Below are positions 24,687 through 33,166 of a DNA stretch of 55,638 nt, piece by piece. Position 1 is the first letter of the stretch. Each line of letters opens with the position of its first letter. A program made the position numbers and the translations under genes. A model generated the notes under the pieces. That model was not told the DNA's origin. It searched no databases and saw only the letters and a list, made by a program, of their open reading frames with translations. Source of the stretch: an uncultured Pelagibacteraceae bacterium (lineage in GTDB: Bacteria; Pseudomonadota; Alphaproteobacteria; Pelagibacterales; Pelagibacteraceae); contig CACNYE010000002.1 in NCBI GenBank assembly GCA_902624515.1, positions 1 to 55,638 on the forward strand, read 5' to 3'.

Positions 24687-26624
24687 ATGAATAAAATTCT
24701 ATCTCAGGCCCTAAAGAAAGCTGTCTCTGAATATAGCCCGCAAGTTAATGAAGTATCGAGAAATAACAGACCCGATCTTTTTTCACTAAATAATGAAACT
24801 GAGTTATTTCAAAATGACAAGGGTATTATAATTAAGATAGATAGATCTAGAGATGCTAATTTAACTGATTTTGGAAAAGCAACTTTAAAAGACAGATATT
24901 TAGGTCAGAACGAATCTTTTCAGGATTTGTTTGCAAGGGTGGCCAGTACTTATGCAGATGATAATTTACATGCACAAAGAATTTATAATTACATAAGTAA
25001 TCTTTGGTTTATGCCAGCAACGCCTGTTTTATCTAATGGCGGAACAAAAAGAGGTTTACCGATTTCATGTTTTTTAAATGAAGCCTCTGATAGCCTTGGA
25101 GGTATTTTAGATCTTTGGAGTGAAAATGTTTGGTTGGCCGCTAAAGGTGGAGGTATTGGAAGTTATTGGGGTAACTTAAGATCAATCGGTGAAAAAATTG
25201 GAAGAGTAGGAAAAACTTCAGGAATAATTCCATTTATTAAAGTTATGGATTCATTAACAATGGCAATAAGCCAAGGTTCTTTAAGAAGAGGTTCAGCAGC
25301 ATGTTATCTTCCAATTGATCATCCTGAAATTGAAGAGTTTATTGAAATGAGAAGACCAACTGGTGGTGATCCAAATAGAAAAGCTCTAAATTTACATCAT
25401 GGTGTTTTGATTTCTGACGCTTTTATGCGTGCAGTTGAAACAGATGAACAATGGGCCCTGAAGAGTCCAGTAGATGGAACTGTTCAACAATCTATATCAG
25501 CAAGAAATTTATGGATTAGATTATTAACAGCAAGAATTGAAACTGGTGAGCCATATATAATTTATATTGATACAGTAAATAGACAGATACCTCAGCATCA
25601 CAAGTTAGCCAATCTTACGGTTAAAACATCTAATTTATGTAGTGAAATAACTTTACCTACAGGGATTGATAAAGATGGTAAAGACAGAACTGCAGTTTGT
25701 TGTTTATCTTCTTTAAATATCGAAAAATACGAAGAATGGAAAGATGATCCTAATATGATCAATGATGTTATGAGATTTCTTGATAATGTTCTATCAGATT
25801 TTATTAGTAAGGCTCCAGAACAATTTAAGGACGCAAAATATTCAGCAGAGAGAGAAAGAAGTGTAGGCTTAGGTGTAATGGGTTTTCATTCCTTTTTACA
25901 AAAAAATAGAATTCCACTTGAGTCAGTAATGGCTAAAGCTTGGAATAAAAAAATTTTCAAGAATATTCATGAAAAAGTTAATCAAGCATCAAAAGATTTA
26001 GCTGAGGAAAGAGGTTCATGTCCGGATGCTGCCGAGTATGGATATAAAGAAAGATTTTCTAATAAAACTGCAATTGCTCCAACAGCTTCTATCTCAATTA
26101 TTTGTGGAGGGGCTTCGCCAGGAGTTGAACCTATAGCTGCTAATAGTTACACACACAAAACTTTATCAGGATCCTTTAATGTTAGAAATAGATATTTAGA
26201 GGAAATTTTAGAAAGTCATGGTAAAAATGATGATGAGACTTGGTCTACTATCACAACTAATCAAGGATCAGTATCACATCTAAATTTTTTAACAGATTTA
26301 GAGAAAGATGTTTTTAAAACAGCTTTTGAATTAAATCAGCATTGGATTATTGATTTGAGTGGAGATAGAACGCCATATATTTCTCAAGCACAGTCCGTAA
26401 ATTTATTTTTACCAGCTGATGTACATAAAAAAGAATTACATAGAATTCATTTTGATGCTTGGAAAAAAGGCTTAAAAAGCCTTTATTATTGTAGGTCAAA
26501 ATCAATTCAAAGGGCTGAAAATATTAATGATGCTAAATCAACAGATATTACAGCGAATGTATATAAATCTAAAAATCAACAATCAAACGAACAAGAGTAT
26601 GAGGAGTGTTTATCATGTCAGTAG
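24687..26624 (+). CDS. nrdA: Class I ribonucleotide reductase, large subunit
   Basis: 645-residue catalytic subunit that reduces NDPs to dNDPs. Thiyl-radical Cys318 sits in the NLCSE motif (N316, E320), the redox pair is Cys128 (PISC) and Cys339 (AVCCL), the radical-relay tyrosines are in LKSLYYC, and the C-terminal CLSC carries the swinging thiols. It is about 115 residues shorter than E. coli NrdA because the N-terminal ATP-cone is missing: residues 1-80 show no cone motif. It overlaps nrdB by ten bases. Expression is expected to be NrdR-controlled. Confidence 0.95.
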   Translation: MNKILSQALKKAVSEYSPQVNEVSRNNRPDLFSLNNETELFQNDKGIIIKIDRSRDANLTDFGKATLKDRYLGQNESFQDLFARVASTYADDNLHAQRIYNYISNLWFMPATPVLSNGGTKRGLPISCFLNEASDSLGGILDLWSENVWLAAKGGGIGSYWGNLRSIGEKIGRVGKTSGIIPFIKVMDSLTMAISQGSLRRGSAACYLPIDHPEIEEFIEMRRPTGGDPNRKALNLHHGVLISDAFMRAVETDEQWALKSPVDGTVQQSISARNLWIRLLTARIETGEPYIIYIDTVNRQIPQHHKLANLTVKTSNLCSEITLPTGIDKDGKDRTAVCCLSSLNIEKYEEWKDDPNMINDVMRFLDNVLSDFISKAPEQFKDAKYSAERERSVGLGVMGFHSFLQKNRIPLESVMAKAWNKKIFKNIHEKVNQASKDLAEERGSCPDAAEYGYKERFSNKTAIAPTASISIICGGASPGVEPIAANSYTHKTLSGSFNVRNRYLEEILESHGKNDDETWSTITTNQGSVSHLNFLTDLEKDVFKTAFELNQHWIIDLSGDRTPYISQAQSVNLFLPADVHKKELHRIHFDAWKKGLKSLYYCRSKSIQRAENINDAKSTDITANVYKSKNQQSNEQEYEECLSCQ

Positions 26625-27631
26625 TAGAGAAAATCAAAGTAGAGAATAAAGAAATAATTCAACCAAAAAAAATGGGGTTACTAGTTGAAAATCCTGTTTA
26701 CAAACCTTTCAGATACCCATGGTGCTATGATGCTTGGTTAACTCAACAAAGAATACATTGGTTGCCGGAAGAAGTACCTCTTGGTGATGATGTAAGAGAC
26801 TGGCAAAAAAACTTATCTCAACCTGAAAAAAATTTATTAACTCAAATTTTTAGATTTTTTACACAAGCAGATGTTGAGGTTAATAATTGTTATTTAAGAC
26901 ATTACACAACAGTATTTAAACCAACAGAAGTTTTAATGATGATGACAGCTTTTGCTGCAATGGAAACCGTACATGTTGCTGCCTATTCTCATTTGCTTGA
27001 CACAATTGGTATGCCTGAATCTGAATATTCAGCTTTCATGAAGTACAAAGAAATGAAAGATAAGTATGATTATATGCAAGGTTTTAATGTCAATTCAAAA
27101 GAAGATATTGCGAAAACTGTAGCTGTATTTAGTGCTTTTACTGAAGGACTTCAATTATTTGCAAGTTTTGCAATCTTATTAAATTTTCCAAGACACAATA
27201 AAATGAAAGGAATGGGCCAAATAGTTACCTGGTCTGTTAGAGACGAAACCCTTCATTGTAACTCAATGATAAGGATTTTTAAGGAGTTTATAAATGAAAA
27301 TCCGGAAATTTGGACACCAAAATTAAAGAAAGAACTTTATGAAGCTTGTAGAACAATAATTGAGCATGAAGATGCGTTTATTGATTTAGCTTTTGAAATG
27401 GGTCCAATGCAAGGCTTAACAGCAAAAGAAGTTAAAGATTACATAAGATTTATCGGTAATAGAAGATTAGTTCAATTAGGCTTGGAACCAATTTATGATG
27501 TTCAGAAAAATCCCCTAGGATGGTTGGACACAATGTTAAATGCTGTTGAACATATGAACTTTTTTGAAGGACGGGCTACGGAATATTCAAAAGCATCAAC
27601 CCAAGGAACTTGGGCAGAAGCTTTTAGTTAA
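26615..27631 (+). CDS. nrdB: Class I ribonucleotide reductase, small (radical-generating) subunit
   Basis: 338 residues from ATG 26615; GAGGAG at 26601-26606 lies 8 bases upstream, while the GTG at 26606 has no such site. The dimetal ligands Asp86, Glu117, His120, Glu177, Glu211 and His214 keep the spacing of E. coli NrdB, and Tyr124 matches radical Tyr122. So a tyrosyl-radical cofactor is expected, with Fe or Mn undecided. No ATP-cone occurs here either. The gene is translationally coupled to nrdA by overlap. Confidence 0.93.
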   Translation: MSVVEKIKVENKEIIQPKKMGLLVENPVYKPFRYPWCYDAWLTQQRIHWLPEEVPLGDDVRDWQKNLSQPEKNLLTQIFRFFTQADVEVNNCYLRHYTTVFKPTEVLMMMTAFAAMETVHVAAYSHLLDTIGMPESEYSAFMKYKEMKDKYDYMQGFNVNSKEDIAKTVAVFSAFTEGLQLFASFAILLNFPRHNKMKGMGQIVTWSVRDETLHCNSMIRIFKEFINENPEIWTPKLKKELYEACRTIIEHEDAFIDLAFEMGPMQGLTAKEVKDYIRFIGNRRLVQLGLEPIYDVQKNPLGWLDTMLNAVEHMNFFEGRATEYSKASTQGTWAEAFS

Positions 27632-27654
27632 AAATTAAATCTTTTCGCCAAAAT

Positions 27655-28218
27655 ATGGAAAGTAATTTTTTCCAAAAGAGAAGATCTGTTCTTGCAAAAA
27701 AAATGGTAGCAAAAACAGTTCCAAAAGAAGATTTAAAAAAAATCTTAGCAGCTGGTATAAGAGTTCCAGATCATGGCGCTCTTAACCCTTGGAGAATAAA
27801 AGTAATCACAGGTGAAAAAATGAAATTCATCGATGAAGAAATTATTTTAAGCGAATTTAAAAAAGAAAATTTAGATGCAAATGAAACTCAACTAGCAACA
27901 GAGTCAAAAAGATTACAAAGAGCATCAGTAGTCATAGCTGTTTTATCAACTCCAATTAAACATTCAAAAATACCAGAATGGGAAATGATATTATCTTCAG
28001 GAGCAGTTTGTATGAACTTATTGTCATGTGCACAATCTTTAGGATATGCTTCCCAATGGTTAACTGAGTGGTATGCTTATAATAATAAAATGTTAGAATA
28101 TTTAGGAGGTCGAAAAAATTTGGATAAGATTTCTGGTTTTATATATATCGGTCATAAAACTGAGGAACCAAATGAAAGAAGAAGACCCGATCCTGAAAAA
28201 ATTATAAGTTATCTTTGA
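27655..28218 (+). CDS. Nitroreductase-family FMN oxidoreductase
   Basis: A 187-residue protein with the nitroreductase start FFQKRRSVLAKKM (R-R-S FMN phosphate motif) followed by RVPDHGALNPWRI, and the C-terminal GFIYIGHKTEEPNERRRPD (FMN-binding, R at 180s). The MSLLSCAQSLGYASQWLTE-type segment fits the dimer core. Natural substrates are unknown; NAD(P)H-dependent reduction of quinones or nitro compounds is typical. It follows nrdB by 23 bases and overlaps the converging prpC by ten bases. Confidence 0.88.
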   Translation: MESNFFQKRRSVLAKKMVAKTVPKEDLKKILAAGIRVPDHGALNPWRIKVITGEKMKFIDEEIILSEFKKENLDANETQLATESKRLQRASVVIAVLSTPIKHSKIPEWEMILSSGAVCMNLLSCAQSLGYASQWLTEWYAYNNKMLEYLGGRKNLDKISGFIYIGHKTEEPNERRRPDPEKIISYL

Positions 28219-29333
28219 TTAATTTGAACCACTTTTCGATGTTGGTTACCTTTGTAACTTGCTAGTGGTCTAATTAATTTGTTAGCAGCATGCTGTTCCA
28301 TAATATGTGCTGACCATCCAGTTATTCTTGAAATTACAAAAATTGGTGTAAAAAAATCTGTATCAAAACCCATTAAGTGATATGTTGGGCCTGTTGGGTA
28401 ATCAACATTAGGGTGAATGTTTTTTCTTTCAATCATGACTTTTTCAACTATGTCATATATTTTTTCAAATTTCTTATCTTTTTTAATCTTTGCGACTTTT
28501 GCAAAATACTTTCTCATAGTGGGAACCCTCGAGTCTCCTGATTTATAAACTCTATGGCCAAAACCCATTACTACCTCTTTATTTTTTAATGCATCATTAA
28601 TCCACTTTAACGCATTCTCTGGCTTTTTAATTTTATTCATCATGTTCATTACTTCCTCATTTGCGCCACCATGTAGTGGACCCTTTAAGCTTGCTATAGC
28701 ACCAGTAATTGCACCATGAATATCTGACAGGCTACTAGTTATTGTTCTTGCTGTAAAAGTCGAGACATTAAAACTGTGTTCTGCATAAAGTATTAGAGAA
28801 ACATCAAAAGCCTTAACTATTTCTTTTTGAGGAACTTTTCCAAAACACATGTAAAAAAAATTTTCTGCAATATTTAAGTTCTTTTTAGGCTTAATTATTT
28901 TTTTCCCTTTTCTAATTCTATAGAAAGCTGCCAAAGCGGTTGGTGTTTTAGCTAAAATTCTAATTGCTTTTCTCATATTAGCTTCCTGAGAAGAGTCGCC
29001 TGTTTCTTTATCTTCTAAACCCATTACACTTACTGCAGTTCTTGCAACATCCATAGGATGTGATTTTTTAGGCATCTTTTTAATGATAGAGTAAAGATCT
29101 TTAGACAAGTCTCTATTAGTTCTCTCTTCCTTTTCAAATTTTCTTAGTTGAATAGTATTTGGCAGATCTTTATTTAAAATTAAATAAGCAACCTCCTCAA
29201 ACCTACAATATTCACATAAATCTTGCGCCGCATAACCTCTGTAGGTAAGAGAGTTTATTTCAGGCATTACTTTTGAAACTTCAGTTTCATCAACAACTAT
29301 TCCAAGTAATCCTTTTTTAATATCATCACTCAT
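28209..29333 (-). CDS. prpC: 2-methylcitrate synthase (citrate synthase family)
   Basis: Condenses propionyl-CoA with oxaloacetate in the cytoplasm. 374 residues with the short citrate-synthase fold: LHGGANEEV (catalytic His), GFGHRVYK (second His) and TPIFVISRITGWSAHIMEQ with the active-site Asp region FDTDFFTPI. It is the last gene of prpDBC, joined to prpB by a TAATG overlap. The neighbouring prpB and prpD set its assignment as methylcitrate rather than citrate synthase. Confidence 0.9.
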   Translation of the reverse strand: MSDDIKKGLLGIVVDETEVSKVMPEINSLTYRGYAAQDLCEYCRFEEVAYLILNKDLPNTIQLRKFEKEERTNRDLSKDLYSIIKKMPKKSHPMDVARTAVSVMGLEDKETGDSSQEANMRKAIRILAKTPTALAAFYRIRKGKKIIKPKKNLNIAENFFYMCFGKVPQKEIVKAFDVSLILYAEHSFNVSTFTARTITSSLSDIHGAITGAIASLKGPLHGGANEEVMNMMNKIKKPENALKWINDALKNKEVVMGFGHRVYKSGDSRVPTMRKYFAKVAKIKKDKKFEKIYDIVEKVMIERKNIHPNVDYPTGPTYHLMGFDTDFFTPIFVISRITGWSAHIMEQHAANKLIRPLASYKGNQHRKVVQINQR

Positions 29334-30229
29334 TATTCATGACCTTCAGAACTAAAATTATAAATCTTTTCATCTAAATTATTATATTTTTCGTAATCAA
29401 CAAGTTCATACAATCGTTTACGTGTTTGCATTTTATCAATTATATTATTTTGATGTCCATTAGCATAAATGTCCCTCAAACCATCTTCTACACTTTTCAT
29501 AGCTAATCTTTGAGTTGTAACTGGATAAATAACTATATTATATCCAAATTCCTCTAATTTTTTGTAATCAAGTAATTTAGTTTTTCCAAATTCTGTCATG
29601 TTAGCTAAAAGATAACAAGAGAGTTCTTTTCTAACTTTTTCAAAATCTTTTTCATCATGTAAAGCTTCAGGAAAAATTATCTCAGCACCTGCATCAATAT
29701 ATGCTTTACATCTTTCAATCATTTTATTGATACCTTCGACACTCTTTGCATCAGATCTAGCAATAATTTTAAAGTTTTTATCTTTTTTGGCAGCAACACA
29801 TTCTTTTATTTTTTTAACCATTGCATCTGATGAAATAAGTTCCTTGTTATCTAAGTGTCCACACCTTTTTCTCTCTATTTGGTCCTCCAAATGTACCGCA
29901 GAAATTCCAAATTTTTCAAAAGTTTCAATTGTTTCTTTGCAAGATTTAAAACCAGTATCTATATCAACAATAGTTGGAAGATTAGTTACTCTTGAAATAA
30001 GATAAGATCGAGTACTTACATCTTGAAGAGTAGTTAACCCAATGTCTGGAAAACCAAGATCGTTCGCCATTACTCCACCAGAAACATAAACAGCATCATA
30101 ACCAATTTCTTCAATTAATTTTGCAGTAAGAGGATTGTAGGCACCAGGAACTCTTAAAATTTTATTAGACTCTAATTTTTTATTAAAATCTTCTCTTTTT
30201 TGACTTGGATCTTTTTCTACAAAATGCAC
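29333..30229 (-). CDS. prpB: 2-methylisocitrate lyase
   Basis: Splits 2-methylisocitrate to pyruvate and succinate. 298 residues, TIM-barrel, with the active-site loop KRCGH (121-125), the metal-binding DIDTGF (89-94) and LEDQ (114-117). Start is GTG (30229-30227 on the minus strand), sharing its G with the prpD stop TAG. This tight coupling and the KRCGH rather than KKCGH motif separate it from isocitrate lyase. Confidence 0.93.
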   Translation of the reverse strand: MHFVEKDPSQKREDFNKKLESNKILRVPGAYNPLTAKLIEEIGYDAVYVSGGVMANDLGFPDIGLTTLQDVSTRSYLISRVTNLPTIVDIDTGFKSCKETIETFEKFGISAVHLEDQIERKRCGHLDNKELISSDAMVKKIKECVAAKKDKNFKIIARSDAKSVEGINKMIERCKAYIDAGAEIIFPEALHDEKDFEKVRKELSCYLLANMTEFGKTKLLDYKKLEEFGYNIVIYPVTTQRLAMKSVEDGLRDIYANGHQNNIIDKMQTRKRLYELVDYEKYNNLDEKIYNFSSEGHE

Positions 30230-31731
30230 TAAAAAATTCCTTTTCTCAAATTTCTCTTAAGTTTACTTTTTTTTATTTCTATATTCAATTTATCTAATTG
30301 ACCTGACTTTATTTTTCTTAGATTTTGTACTATTTTTAGAAATCTATCACTTTCTTTTTTACTCAAAATATTTTCAGTCAAAGTTAAAAATTTATTGATA
30401 TAATCTTTTCTTTTAAAAGGACGTGAACCGTAAGGGTGCGCATCAGCAACACCTTGCTCTTCAACTATTTTTTTTCCGTTTTTTAGGGTTATTATGACTT
30501 TTGCACCAAATGCTTTTTTCTTAGGGTTTGGATTATGATATCTTTTCGTCCATTTTTTGTCTTCATGAGTTTTTATTGATTTCCATATTCTTATCGTACT
30601 TTTTCTTTTAGCTCTTGATTTTGAATAAGATTTTACGTGGTGCCAATTTCCATCTTCTAATGCTACAGCAAATATATACATAATTGAATGATCCAATGTT
30701 TCTCTCGAAGCGTTTGGGTCCATCTTTTGAGGATCATTGGCACCAGTTCCAATTACATAATGCGTATGATGACTTGTATAAATATCAATTTTTTTTATTT
30801 GATTTAAATTTTTTACTTTTCTTTTAAGTTTTTTTGCTAAATCGATTAATGCCTGTGATTGATATTCAGCAGAATATTCTTTTGTATAAGTTTCAAGAAT
30901 TGCTTTTTTGGTTTCATTTTTTTTAGGAAGAGGAACTTTGTACAAAGCCTTTTTTCCATCAAGAATTCTTGCAATCACACTATCTTCACCTTCATAAATT
31001 GGACTAGGTGCGCCCTCACCACGCATAACTCTATCAATAGCTTCTATGGCAAGTTTTCCAGCATGAGCTGGCGCATAAGCTTTCCAACTTGAGATTTCTC
31101 CTTTTCTAGATTGTCTTGTTGAAATTGTAGTATGTAGTGCCTGCTGTACTGCTTGATAAATAGTTTCAATTTTAAGTTTTAGCATCGAACCTATTCCTGC
31201 TGCAACGCTCGGACCTAAGTGAGCAATATGATCAACTTTATGTTTATGTAAACAAATTCCTTTAACTAAATTAACTTGAACTTCGTAAGCAGTTATTATT
31301 CCTCTTAAAAGATCTAAACCACTTTTTTTATTTTGTTGAGCAACACTAATTAATGGAGGTATATTGTCTCCTGGGTGACTGTAATCTGCAGCTAAAAAAG
31401 TGTCATGAAAATCAAGTTCTCTTACTGCTGTTCCATTAGACCAAGCTGCCCATTCGCAATCAAATTTTAATTTACTATTAACACCAAATAGTGTAGCACC
31501 ATATTTTCTTGGATGTTTTAAAGCCATTTCTCTTGATGAAACTACAGGTCCCCTATTAAGAGAAGCAATAGCAACTGAAGCATTGTCAATTATTCTATTG
31601 ATTGCCATTTCAATTGCATATTTATCTAGTATTGAATTGTCATTTGCTATTTCAGCAATTTTCCATGCAAGTTGTTTTTTTTTAGGTAAATGAATTTTAG
31701 ATGGATAAACTTTTACATTATGTACTATCAA
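30229..31731 (-). CDS. prpD: 2-methylcitrate dehydratase
   Basis: A 500-residue MmgE/PrpD protein that dehydrates 2-methylcitrate without an Fe-S cluster. [21 protein letters not shown] (about 116-136) with its D-F-H-D-T...H-P-G-D signature is the family core, and [13 protein letters not shown] follows. Hydration to methylisocitrate would need aconitase from elsewhere. First gene of the operon; the 54 bases to gph include a run of A/T and could hold its promoter. Confidence 0.92.
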   Translation of the reverse strand: MIVHNVKVYPSKIHLPKKKQLAWKIAEIANDNSILDKYAIEMAINRIIDNASVAIASLNRGPVVSSREMALKHPRKYGATLFGVNSKLKFDCEWAAWSNGTAVRELDFHDTFLAADYSHPGDNIPPLISVAQQNKKSGLDLLRGIITAYEVQVNLVKGICLHKHKVDHIAHLGPSVAAGIGSMLKLKIETIYQAVQQALHTTISTRQSRKGEISSWKAYAPAHAGKLAIEAIDRVMRGEGAPSPIYEGEDSVIARILDGKKALYKVPLPKKNETKKAILETYTKEYSAEYQSQALIDLAKKLKRKVKNLNQIKKIDIYTSHHTHYVIGTGANDPQKMDPNASRETLDHSIMYIFAVALEDGNWHHVKSYSKSRAKRKSTIRIWKSIKTHEDKKWTKRYHNPNPKKKAFGAKVIITLKNGKKIVEEQGVADAHPYGSRPFKRKDYINKFLTLTENILSKKESDRFLKIVQNLRKIKSGQLDKLNIEIKKSKLKRNLRKGIF

Positions 31732-31785
31732 AATAACTCCTAATTAACGGATTAGTTTTTAATAGTTAAAAAAAAATAATCAATA

Positions 31786-32469
31786 TTAAAGATATTTTGA
31801 TACTATTTTTTCAATACCTATAAAGTCTTTTACTAGATGATTGTGGTAAATTTCAGTTGTATTTTTTTCAGTATATCCATCTTCAAGCAAAATAATTGGA
31901 ATACCTGCAGCTTTTGCTGCATTAGCATCAGTTTCACTATCCCCAATCATTAGTGATTTTTTTATATCTCCATTTAATATTTCAACTACAGAAGTTAAGT
32001 GTCTTGGATCGGGCTTGCAATATTCAAAAGTGTTATGACCAGCTACGTATTCAAAAAAATCATAAATACCAATTTTTTTTAAAAGATCTATCGCTAAATG
32101 TTCCTGCTTATTAGTACAAACAGCCATAGATATATTGTTGTCTTTAGACCATATTAAAAAATCTTTGACGCCATCAATTAGTGTACTTTCATTGACAATA
32201 TTATTTCCATAGAAATTTATAAAATCTTTCACCATTTCTTTTTTTATTGTTTCGTCCTGAACTTTTCCAAATTCTTTTTTGGCTTGTCCCCAAATAGATC
32301 TTCCAAGCATTGCGCCTGCACCTTGGCCAACAAGATTTCTAATTTCTTCAGTTGACTTTGTCGGATAACCAAATTTTTTCATGACATGATTATGTGCACG
32401 CATTAAATCTGGTGCTGTATCTACCAAAGTTCCATCTAAATCAAAAAGAATTGTAAATTTTTGTTTCAT
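31786..32469 (-). CDS. gph: HAD-family phosphoglycolate phosphatase-like
   Basis: 228 residues from ATG 32469 (the TTG two codons earlier is less likely). HAD motif I FDLDGTLVDTAPDL (about 7-20), motif II TNK, motif III Lys in YCKPDP and motif IV MIGDSETDANAAKAAG are present. The cap domain after motif I (VGQGAGAMLGR) is Gph-like. The expected role is hydrolysis of 2-phosphoglycolate from DNA repair or oxygenase side reactions. It is divergent from glmU by about 70 bases that contain TATACT and TAATATAAA elements. Confidence 0.82.
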   Translation of the reverse strand: MKQKFTILFDLDGTLVDTAPDLMRAHNHVMKKFGYPTKSTEEIRNLVGQGAGAMLGRSIWGQAKKEFGKVQDETIKKEMVKDFINFYGNNIVNESTLIDGVKDFLIWSKDNNISMAVCTNKQEHLAIDLLKKIGIYDFFEYVAGHNTFEYCKPDPRHLTSVVEILNGDIKKSLMIGDSETDANAAKAAGIPIILLEDGYTEKNTTEIYHNHLVKDFIGIEKIVSKYL

Positions 32470-32540
32470 AATCAAAAGTATTTTTAAGAAATATTTTGTG
32501 AATTAAGAAACGTATATACTTAATATAAAGAATTTCATAG

Positions 32541-33164
32541 ATGAAACAGTTAAATTTACAAAAACTCCAAAATCACCTTAGACATAAATTTTTACAGATG
32601 GGAGTTAAAATGCTTGGTCCTGAGACAATTTATTTTTCAAAAGATACTAAGATAGGAAAAAATGTAATCATTGAACCTTATGTGGTATTTGGTGAAAAAG
32701 TGAAAATTGGAAATAATGTTACTATTAAATCTTTTTCACATCTTGAAAATTGTAAAATAGAAAACAAAGTTGAAATTGGACCTTATGCGAGAGTTAGACC
32801 TGGAACAATACTAAAAGAGGGATCAAAAATTGGAAATTTTGTAGAAATCAAAAAAAGCACACTTGGTAAAAAATCTAAAGTAAATCATCTAACTTACATT
32901 GGTGATAGTGTGATTGGCAAATCAGTCAATGTTGGAGCAGGAACTATCACTTGTAATTATGACGGAGTTAAGAAAAATAAAACTAATATTAAAGATAATG
33001 TATTTATTGGATCAAACTCATCTTTGGTTGCACCTCTTACACTTGAGGAAGATAGTATAATTGGGGCAGGATCTGTTATAACTAAAAATGTTAGTAAGAA
33101 ATCATTATCATTTACAAGAAGTTTACAAACTGAAATTAAAAATTACAAAAGAAAGTCAAAATAA
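32541..33164 (+). CDS. glmU: Stand-alone glucosamine-1-phosphate N-acetyltransferase (GlmU C-terminal domain only)
   Basis: 207 residues, equivalent to residues about 230-450 of E. coli GlmU: the linker helix (LQNHLRHKFLQMGVKML) then a left-handed beta-helix. The catalytic His (NHLTYIGD) is His116, and VGAGTITCNYDG, GPYARVRPG and the acetyl-CoA region are intact. The uridylyltransferase domain with its LAAGxGTRM motif is missing, and nothing upstream on this strand could encode it, because gph is transcribed the other way. The protein should make GlcNAc-1-P from GlcN-1-P for peptidoglycan and LPS. It is two bases from glmS. Confidence 0.88.
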   Translation: MKQLNLQKLQNHLRHKFLQMGVKMLGPETIYFSKDTKIGKNVIIEPYVVFGEKVKIGNNVTIKSFSHLENCKIENKVEIGPYARVRPGTILKEGSKIGNFVEIKKSTLGKKSKVNHLTYIGDSVIGKSVNVGAGTITCNYDGVKKNKTNIKDNVFIGSNSSLVAPLTLEEDSIIGAGSVITKNVSKKSLSFTRSLQTEIKNYKRKSK

Positions 33165-33166
33165 TT

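Noticed and set aside
32470-32540. Frameshifted or disrupted N-terminal half of GlmU upstream of the acetyltransferase gene
   Set aside because: The upstream DNA encodes gph on the other strand, with no uridylyltransferase motif in any plus frame.
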